Source: Dipteris shenzhenensis (taxonomy: Eukaryota; Polypodiophyta; Polypodiopsida; Gleicheniales). From it: a stretch of DNA of 64,000 nt. The notes under the pieces are model-generated. The model was not told the DNA's origin and ran no database searches. It was given only the letters and a program-made list of their open reading frames with translations. The stretch lies in NCBI GenBank assembly GCA_047967505.1, contig CM106539.1; one strand, given 5' to 3'. The stretch's first letter is position 1. Each line of letters begins with the position of its first letter. The position numbers were made by a program, and so were the translations under genes. This document shows, piece by piece, positions 55,744 through 64,000 of the stretch.

Positions 55744-56160
55744 ATGACATCTTGGATCCTTCAATTTGACAGAGCATACAAACCTTCAACCAAGGTTGCT
55801 AGTGTGGGTGTGAAGCTCACTTCACCGGGGGGTGAGGTGTATTGTTATAACAATTCTACAAGTACTTGCAACCAAGTTGAGTACTCGGCACTCATTTTTG
55901 GGCTACAAAAGGTGCAAAAACATCACATCAAGCAACTTGAGATGTGAGGAGATTCTCAAATCGTGTGTGAACAAGTTAGTGGAAGATGGAAGGTGTGGAG
56001 TGAAGGCTTAGTTCCATGACATCAACAAGCATCGGAACTTTGCAAACAATTTGAAGAGGTAAAAATTCAGCATATCCCTCGAACTCAAAATTTAGTTAAT
56101 GATTTCTTGGCATGTGAAGCTTGTACTTCAATCATGCATGAAACGAGTGGAAGCCTTGCC
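55744..56160 (+). pseudogene. RNase H-like domain (RVT_3 / archaeal-type) fragment
   Basis: WILQFDRAYKPSTKVASVGV, then NQVEYSALIFGLQKV, GDSQIVCEQVSG, then HIPRTQNLVNDFLA give the four acidic positions of the RVT_3 RNase H found as a second RNase H in Tat-type Ty3 elements. Stops at about 55947 and 56018. No RT precedes it; gag follows. A CCHC pattern CKECKGCGHRETKC lies at about 56194-56235 in a further frame. Confidence 0.75.
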
Positions 56161-56716
56161 TCAACAAAGGTGCAAGCCACGAATGAGGGTGATCATTTGT
56201 AAGGAATGCAAAGGTTGTGGTCATCGTGAAACTAAGTGTTGTACATATTTGATACGAGTTTACCGACTTCAGAACATCATCAAAAAGGTCCTTAAGGACA
56301 CTGCTCAAAAGAAGGATGCCAAATCGCACACCCCTCGAAGAAATAACATGGCGACTACAAGAACTGGAAGAAGCTGAAGGTGATGTGCAAGCTCTCCAAC
56401 TATTGACATTTGTCGTGGCATTCTTGTTTGCCTTGATGAACAACCTCATGCAACGCCGTGTCTCTAACCCTTGCCTATAAAGATGGTTGCAATATCATGC
56501 CTAGATCAATAAGGTTTGGTCCTTTTAAGATTGTCTATGAGCTATTCTATGCTGAAGATTCTTCCCATATAGCATTTCACAATACACCAATCACACCCTA
56601 CCCTGCCTGTGTGTGCTTTGTGGATGTATCTTCACTTGATTTTCAGTTCAAGCTACCTCTTTCCATTGTTTACAAATAGATAAGCCTCATTTTGCCTCTC
56701 TCTTTTCGATTTTCCA

Positions 56717-57600
56717 AGCATGGCTGACAATCCTGTGTTCTGTGGTCAGGTTGAAGAAAATCCAAATGAGTGTCTTGTGGCCTTCAAGCGCCGTTGTGTT
56801 TCAGATCTCAACTTTCTTACCGAAGATAGATGGTTGTTAGTTCTTCCCACATTTCTTGAGGGTTTGGCTCAAGTGTGGTATGAGAAGTAGGCCGAGGATA
56901 TTCGCCAAAGTTAGCTAAGGTTGATAGTAGTTATGATTGAGTATTTCAACAAAGAAGTGGATTCAGCGACCGTGCTCCTGGACCATTTAGCCACATAGGA
57001 GGACAACATCGAATTTCGAGCTGGAATGATTCAACATGTGCTGGGCTACCTTGTAATAGGAGTACGTGATGAATTCTGCCTCAAGCTTAAATGGGAGAAT
57101 CTAGAGACCATGGTGCTAGCACAAGAGATTGCTCAAAAGTTTGATAAAGTTCAGTCTAATCCCGCTTCAAAGAAGACGGTTCTCCCTCCACAACCCCCTC
57201 AATTCTTGCAACAACAACCTGGGGGGTCCAACTCAGGGGCATACCCCCACCCCCCCTTAGGGATGTATCCACTGCCTCCACCTCAAATGTATGGTCCTCC
57301 CTTAGATGCTTAGCCTCAACAAGTTGTATATCCTCACCCTCGCCTGCAAGATTTCCCTAGCCTCGCCCACAAGCCCTCCTCCTTCCTACTCCCCCGACCC
57401 CTCCTGCTAAAGAACCCAGAGTCAATGACTTTACCGAGGCCCTAAATGATCTTCGACTTGAGATGGTGGGCATTAGAAATCAAGCCAATCACCCTCCAAG
57501 AGAATGTGCTAATGTTCTGTGCTATGAGTGCCACCAACAGGGTCATTATCACATCGAATGTCCCAATATTCCAAGGGTGAATGAGGCCCCAAGGATTCTG
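56717..57600 (+). pseudogene. Ty3/gypsy gag
   Basis: ATG 56717 opens MADNPVFCGQVEENPNECLV, then DRWLLVLPTFLEGLAQVWYE, a typical gypsy capsid start. Stops at about 56888 and 56913 interrupt it. A Pro/Gln/Gly-rich linker (57180-57300) precedes the zinc knuckle CYECHQQGHYHIEC at about 57522-57564. It belongs to another gypsy family than G1. Confidence 0.85.
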
Positions 57601-58255
57601 ACGTAGAGGTCCTTGACCTCGGGAAGAGAAGTCATACCACCTTGGACCCTCTCCAAACCATGGCCGGGCCTCCCCAGGAAGAAGGTGTCCTTCTCACAGC
57701 CCTCAGATGTTGAGATGGCACACCCACCAATAGAAAAGACTAAAAGATCTCGTAGGAGTAAGTGGTCACCCTCAGATTTTCCTATCGACTCAGGGCAAGT
57801 AGACTATTCGGTCATTTAGGACCTTGCTCATTAGTCTTTGAGCATCACGCTTCCTCAACTAATAGCATTAAGCCCTAAGGTGAGACGTGAGATGCACCAA
57901 GGGCTCTCAACAAGGAGGAGCAAGAAAAAGGGAAAGGTACGGGAAATTTCTTCTATCTCTGAAGAAGTTGATCGGCACCTGCATACAATAGATGTCATCA
58001 TAGATCAAAAGTGTGTGTGTTGATGGGGGAGCTGCATGTAATATCATGGTGCCCCGTATCATAAAGAAGTTGAATTTGAAATGCACAAGGCATTCCTCCA
58101 CTCGAATCAAGGTAGCAGATGGTCGACGACCGACATTTTGCATGTCACTATCCTCCACTTGGAATGAGAAGCCTGTTGTCATACTATCTTTTGCATTTTC
58201 TTTGGTTCGATCAAGATCTTGCATGATGAGGTCTATCTTACTATTAAATTCATGA
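57601..58255 (+). pseudogene. Ty3/gypsy protease fragment
   Basis: After gag, a linker rich in Lys/Arg/Ser (57613-57820) leads to a retropepsin start VDGGAACNIM at about 58022, then IKVADGRRP. The frame ends at 58255. No RT or integrase follows. Confidence 0.8.
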
Positions 58256-58571
58256 TTCAAGGCAAGCAACTCTACTTCATTAGAGAAGAGGGGGATTACT
58301 TTAGCAGGGTGAGCTCCCCCCATCTCTACCACCATCACTGGGGGAGGCCTTGTCCATGCCATCGGTAAGGGGCGCCCTATCCCTACCACCATCGCTAGAG
58401 GATGCCATCTCTCGTTCCGAGTCTCACCAATTTCAACAAACCCAACAGTCACAAACCTACTAAAATCTCCAATACTTACTAATAGTGTTAATAAACTCCT
58501 TTCAAAATTTTGGATCTCTAAAATATCCAAGACTTAATAATGGTGCCAATAAACACATTTCAAAGTTTCAG
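58256..58571. repeat. Protease-flank and short tandem duplication
   Basis: Contains a tandem pair of about 66 bp (58465-58530 and 58531-58572) sharing TCCAA.ACTTA.TAATGGTG and AATAAAC.C.TTTCAAA. No gene. Confidence 0.45.
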
Positions 58572-58718
58572 CAAGGATCATATAGACAAAGATTTTTTTT
58601 AAAACTTAATGGAAAATAAACCAATTTGCTTAAGAATTTCTACATGTATTTGTGGTAGTTAATTGATTAAGGAAATCAATTAAAATAAATAAAGGAAATG
58701 AAGTCAATTTGATGAAGT
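58572..58718 (+). repeat. 147-bp direct repeat, copy 1
   Basis: Matches 63753-63898 with about 85-90% identity by eye, starting CAAGGATCATATAGACAAAG here and CAAGGACCATCTAGACAAAG there. The flanks do not match. The spacing is 5181 bp. No LTR ends, primer site or PPT are visible at the junctions. Confidence 0.75.
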
Positions 58719-59112
58719 AAAAATAGGGGAGAACATCTAACAAGGTAAATTGAATAGATTGGTTTAAACAAGGAAAAATAATAAAGGCAAAAATAAGCAT
58801 TAAATGAAAAAATCAAACAAAAAATGAGTTAGGACGAAGGGAAAAGATGACAAAGGCACATTAATTTAAGGAAACAACAAGTTTCTCTATCAAACTAAGC
58901 ATGTATAGCAAATCTAATTACACTCTAAAAAAAACTAAGGTACATAAAGAGGGGTAAGTCAAAATATCGAGCGACTGCGTTCGAGCGAGCCCAAAGTTCG
59001 AGCGACACTTATGAGAAACTTTGTCTAAACCTGTAGGAGCAATAAATTTTTAGTAAAATTGATTGAATGTACATGACACTATTACAGATTATTTTAAATT
59101 AGTTTTTGTATG

Positions 59113-59294
59113 ATTCTTGGCAACTTACAAAGATTAAACTTACTATTAGATAACTCATAAATCCATGTAAGTCAGCAATCATTCAATGAATACCAAAGGG
59201 AAAATTCTTGGCAACATACAAAGAGAAAATCTATTATTCGATAAATAATAAATACATGCAAGTTAGCAATAATTCAATAGATACAAAAGAAAAA
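59113..59294. repeat. 91-bp tandem duplication
   Basis: ATTCTTGGCAACTTACAAAG at 59113 and ATTCTTGGCAACATACAAAG at 59204 begin two adjacent copies of about 91 bp with some mismatches. Confidence 0.75.
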
Positions 59295-59850
59295 ATGTTG
59301 TAATGTCTACACCTCAAGGCGATCACTCAAAATCATGTAAGGTAGCATGTGAGTTGAACAGGTTTCTTTATTTTATGGAGTTACATGATATGGAAGCTCC
59401 TCCTAGCAAAATCTCTCATAAACAACTATTTGTAGCTCATCGATTTTTATGCTACCGACGTGATTTGATCCATTTTGTACACAAAATGATCACATGAATA
59501 AAATGTTTAAACTATGGAACTAATAAATTATTGATCACCTTATGGCCATGATGATGCTAACTAAATATGGATCACCTTCATATGTCCTTGACCATGTATC
59601 CACCTCTAGGATGGAGGGAGGAAACCAAGGACCCAGACTCTATATGAGAAAAATCCATGGTCATAATTAAATATAGAGTTTGATAAGGTCCGACTCTCAT
59701 GAAACAAAGATAAGTATAAACTTTCTAAAGATCTAGGATTTTGACACTTTAACATGATAAATGTATTCATTCATATCATTCCGATCATTTTGACTACAAA
59801 CATGACCATATTTGGAGTCCAATTGACCAAGTTATGGCCCAAATAAAATT

Positions 59851-59910
59851 GGTAAGAGGAGCCTCCCAAGAGGCCGCGATATCGCGGCCTCTAGGGAGGC
59901 TCCTCCTCCC
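59851..59910. repeat. 60-bp near-perfect palindrome, GC-rich core
   Basis: It is centred at 59880/59881 in GGCCGCGATATCGCGGCC. The inner 24-base arms have one mismatch and the full 30-base arms three. It lies in AT-rich DNA. Confidence 0.9.
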
Positions 59911-60215
59911 ATTATTTTTTTGCCTTGAAAATGGAAATTGCACAAGAAAAACACATACTTTGACCCCTTTCTTCCACCCCTCCTTTGTTGACCCTTGAAA
60001 AACATTGCCAAACATTTTCAAAAATTGTTGTTTGTCTATAAGACAATTGATTACTCACAATATCATGGGTAGGACAACAACTATAAAAGTAAGCAATGAA
60101 TGCTACTTTTTGAACATAAAACATCACACTAGGATGTCAAAAGTTATGAAATTCCTTGCTCGAACCATCACCTCGCTCGAACGTAGTCGCTCGAATTCTC
60201 GTAAATCTCTATAAA

Positions 60216-62809
60216 AAGCTTCAAATTTTAGTTATTAATCTAGCAAAAAGAATTATGGTTAGAGGGTTTAGGGTTTAGAATGTGAAAAATCGTAGGGTTT
60301 AGAAATGTTTTTAAAAGAAAAAGAAAAAAGAAAATAGCAGCGGAAGTGAGTGTGTGTTACAAAGAAAGCTTGTGTAAAAATAAATGATAAAAAAATGTAG
60401 ACATTAGTAAAAACAAAAAGGGCCATTAAAGAAAATAAAGAGAAATTAATTCCATATGATTAATAAAGAGGGAAAATGAGCTATATAAAAACAAACACAC
60501 ACACACACACACACACACATATAAGGGAAAGTAGACCACCGTTCAACAAACTGGATATGGTGGACGAATAAGAAGTTCATGACTTCTTTACAAATGTGCA
60601 ACGTCACAAGTAGTCACGGGGAAATGAAAGATCATCCAAGTAAAGGAGTGGGAAGTCCACATAGTCTGTGTGTGTCGAGAAGTTCGTAGAGGTGCCAAGA
60701 AGTTCAAAGGTACTGTGATCACGCCAACAACTCGTGAAAAGGAAGGTGAGAAATCACAATGGAATGATAGAAGCGTTGGATACAATGCAAGAGATTGGCG
60801 ACAAGCTTGCAGGAACCCCGCCTTCGCCTCACGACCTCGAGCAATAGCAGCTAAAGGTTAACCACAACGAGCAAACTATCTTTACAAGCAAATAGGTGCT
60901 CAAGCGAAGCTTCCAAAGCAAAGGAGTCGCCTGTTCCGACAGAATTAAGCAAGAGGCTGAGCAAAAGAGGTAGCCTTGAGGGACGTGAGGCTTGTCAGCC
61001 CGTAAGAGACGATTGTTGCCAACCGAGATGAAACACAAAGCGGAAAGTTAATATCCTTCAAGATGTACGGGCAAGTTGAGACTTCATCGACAGTTAGGCA
61101 CTACCGTAAGAAAGTATGGAGGCACTACCGTAAGCAGAGGTTAAAACGCGCAAACACTTGGAGCTGTGTCGCCAAGCGAGATCTTTAAAAAAAGAGACCT
61201 TGAGATGTGGCAAAAAACAACAGTGAAAGAGAGCCTGCCCCTGCTAAGAGTGTACTCTATGTGTAAGCTGCATGGTGTGTGTGCAACAACCTGAGATGAG
61301 CCGTCATGAGCCAACTCGCAAGGGTCGGTAGTAAGAGGAAGATAGGAATGACAAACAATTGTAAGGACAGGAAGCGCGAGATACATAATGAACAGTAGGT
61401 GTTAGGAGAAAAAGGGAGCAATGAAGACCTGCGAGGAAGCCATGGTACCGGCTTTGCTAGGGATTAACGACTGGCAATATGGCACACAAAAAAGGGGTTC
61501 GTAGAGGAGGACTCTAAGGGGAGGGAGTAAGAGGAATCATCTCTTGTGAGCTTTATAAAAGAGAAACATAGGGCTGTTACAAGAAGGCATGCTACCATCA
61601 TGATCATTCTTGTTGCCACCACGATGTGTAAGATCGTGGGTGGTGAAGAAAAAAGTGGATTAGGAAGTTAATACTGGCTTTTAGGAGGTTTAGATAGTTT
61701 AGGTTAAGCATAGTGCTCATGAACAGAATTTGGGAGGGCTAATCTTGAATGGAGGGTTAATCAATGAATGTAGGTGTAGTCACGTGCAAATGTCTTTGTG
61801 ATGTAGAGAACTTCCATTGCTAAAGTTAGATTTCATCTTTAGTCTTTCATTCCCTACCAAATGCTTGTGAGATATGTATTTCAGATTAGATATATGTAGA
61901 GGGTCGAGAGAAAGGGGCCTATGAAATCAAATAACAATACAAGGTAGGTGGTTAACCACCAATATATAAAGTGTACTAATGGAAGTATCAAGAGCAATGC
62001 TCGAGAAGTTAGGCTGCAACATCATAGTGAAAATTATTGATGATAAAAATATTAACACAGAGGGGCATGAGAAAGAATTATTATCCTAGATTAAGCACGT
62101 TTTGGGGGCCTTGTAGATGGACTAGTTACAGAGGATTACTTATTAGGTAAGTGAAGGCATCCATACCTTGATTAGTTACCAAAAGAGGGTTTCACAATTA
62201 TACAAATTAAAGAAGTATGCCATGAAATAACAAGGAGAAAAATCTTAAAGGGGAAATAATTAAAGTAAAGAAGAAAATTCAAGAAAATACACAATGGTGA
62301 ATGTGGGTGAGAAGGTCATATTCTATTGCCATCCAAATATTTCTATCAACCTCTCTTGTGAGGTCTCTAAGAAAGGGGGGTCGGTGCACCACTGGTACTA
62401 TTTATATATGGGTGTGGTTGCATAGTTAGTCTAATGGAGTATTCCATACAATGGATGTGTGTGTGTGTGTGTGTGTGTGTGAGTGAAAAGGGGAGGTTTA
62501 TTCATATGAAAATATTAGGGATAGGGATAAATTTGACTAGGGACTAGTTAGGGCGGAGATAAAAAGCTCTAAAGTTTTAAAAGTATAGTAAAGGTTCTAA
62601 AGAGATAAAAAAAAGGGGGGGGTAAATAAAATGTAAAAAAATGAAACAATTAGAATGTAAATAAGAAAGAAAACTGGGAATTAGAAACTAAATTGAAGGA
62701 GGAAAAAAAATAAAATTAATAATTTTCTTTAAAAAAGACCTTGAAACAAGAACCAAACATAGAAGCGGAAAAAGGGGGAAGGGGGTTAAAATGTTTACTA
62801 AGAAAATTG

Positions 62810-62865
<56 letters not shown>

Positions 62866-63752
62866 TGGGGCCCCACAGGAAAGACCACATGGTGGGGAGT
62901 AAGCCCACCATGTGGAACTTACTCCACACCTAATAGTAAATGCTAAAAAAAGGAAACTCTTTGATAAGTGTCAAAAGTGATATAAAGTGATGCTATTAAT
63001 GGATGCACAATCCAATTTTTGGAACCAATGTTTTTGCACCCAAAAAGTAGTCATTAGTAAACAAAAGAGAGGCACTCAAAATAATTGCAATGAATTAATT
63101 GTTTGGTACTAGCCTGACCAAAGGCTAGTTGGAAGATCAGGGTGTGTTCTCAGATTTAATAATCCCATCAATAAATGAACCATACAATTAATTCAATCAT
63201 TTGGATAATTATAAAAAGAACTGGTTGGAAAAATATAAATAACAGTAAATTGGTGTACCCTTTGTCAATATTGCAATCCAAAACCTTTTTTTAAACGAAA
63301 AAATAGAAGGATTGGCAAAAGAAGTTTTCTTTATATCGAGTTTGTAAACTTTAAGCAAATAATTAGTACAAAAATGTCGAATCTATCAAGTAGGTCAGGG
63401 TCCACTTACCTGCCACCATCGAAATACACTATATGTTAGAACAATATAGCATGATTTGGGTAGATAGGTAATGCATGTGCTCCCTGGCTTGTTATTGCAT
63501 CACCTAGGAACATGCACAACCTTCTAGATTCTAACACATAAAAAGAGTCATTAAGGAGCAAAAATAAAGGGACATAAACCACAAATAATGTTTGAAAAAA
63601 AGGGGGTTTAATCCGCAACCATTAGACGAACCATCATTTGAGATAGACGAAGAGATAAAGCACCATCTTAAGAGAAAAATTAAACCTTGTCATAGGGGGG
63701 TAGTCCACACCCTTTTTAAATATGGGGGTATTCCTCATCCTTGATTGCACAA
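60216..63752. other. Non-coding AG-rich to AT-rich DNA with CA/GT microsatellites
   Basis: No gene supported. Contents: (AC)n at 60491-60520, (GT)n at 62457-62482 and a longer (TG)n at 62815-62862. The 60530-61560 part is purine-rich and GC-richer, like a retrotransposon leader, but no primer site was found. The duplicated words GGCACTACCGTAAG (61097 and 61121) sit in a small tandem repeat. Confidence 0.5.
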
Positions 63753-63898
63753 CAAGGACCATCTAGACAAAGAATTTTTAAAAAAATTAATGGAAAATAA
63801 ACGAATTTGCATAAGAATTTCTACATGTATTTGTGGTAATTGATTGATTAAGGTAATTAATTAAAATAAATAAAGGAAATGAAGGCAATTTGGGCAAG
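63753..63898 (+). repeat. 147-bp direct repeat, copy 2
   Basis: Partner of 58572-58718. It contains the shared word AAGAATTTCTACATGTATTT. Flanks differ from copy 1. Confidence 0.75.
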
Positions 63899-64000
63899 AC
63901 GAAATGATTGATTGCCAAATGTGACCCATGCCCCAATGCTAAGTACTTCACGGCCTGTTTCATTGCAGGCCAAAGGAAGAAAATCCACAAAGACATGAAA

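Larger units (their letters stand above)
58960..60215. repeat. Long-range inverted repeat built on TCGAGCGA
   Basis: About 58963-59010 (TCGAGCGACTGCGTTCGAGC) and about 60155-60196 (inverse, TCGCTCGAACGTAGTCGCTC on top) form a 45-bp inverted pair about 1.2 kb apart. The interval holds a 91-bp tandem duplication and a 60-bp palindrome. It may be a degenerate DNA transposon. No target duplication was confirmed. Confidence 0.6.

Overview
The window is nuclear DNA from a land plant with a repeat-saturated genome. The signs are Ty3/gypsy and Ty1/copia retrotransposons primed by initiator tRNA-Met, an L1-type LINE with a zf-RVT domain, spliced genes with plant-like introns, and long microsatellites. 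No intact ordinary host gene was recognised; the only host-like sequences are two decayed protein-kinase fragments. A fern or gymnosperm would fit the nested repeats, but the sequence does not prove the lineage. No rRNA gene, tRNA gene or CRISPR array was seen.

Layout. 1-9932: Ty3/gypsy element G1 (+ strand, 5' end outside the window) with protease, RT-RNaseH-integrase, a large extra ORF3 after pol, and a 1.23-kb 3' LTR. 9933-12676: spacer holding a kinase N-lobe fragment, a higher-order tandem repeat and GT/GA microsatellites. 12677-20566: G2, a second copy of the same family on the minus strand, tail-to-tail with G1, cut off inside RT and carrying a 449-bp TIR element with an 8-bp target duplication. 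20985-30965: a decayed Ty1/copia element (C1), interrupted by fragments and by a young, complete gag-only LTR element (27911-30548; 288-bp LTRs with two differences, 5-bp target duplication). 31005-33790: minisatellite with a second TIR element, a kinase C-lobe pseudogene and a TCCC-rich tract. 33795-37600: third Ty3/gypsy element (G3, minus). 37610-51904: LINE without its RT domain, split by a 12-kb TIR element. 51905-58260: copia 3' end with LTR, then gypsy gag-protease preceded by an RNase H domain. 58260-64000: AT-rich, non-coding, with palindromic and repeated segments.

The most interesting part is the 12-kb element at 37822-49767 (called element T here). It has about 33-bp terminal inverted repeats and sits cleanly inside a LINE endonuclease domain. 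It carries five spliced or intact genes: a DDE-type transposase of a family I cannot name, a Ulp1-like (C48) cysteine protease with a catalytic Cys exon, a histone H3-like protein with an H3-type tail start and histone fold, and two unknown proteins (A and B). The H3-like gene and gene B are divergent. The DNA between them and in B's first intron holds four 73-74-bp hairpins of matched geometry and a cluster of CACGTGTGAAA boxes. Genes A, B and the transposase carry a few nonsense codons, mostly readable as C-to-T changes, so this copy is probably dead but fairly recently so. The H3-like reading frame is intact.
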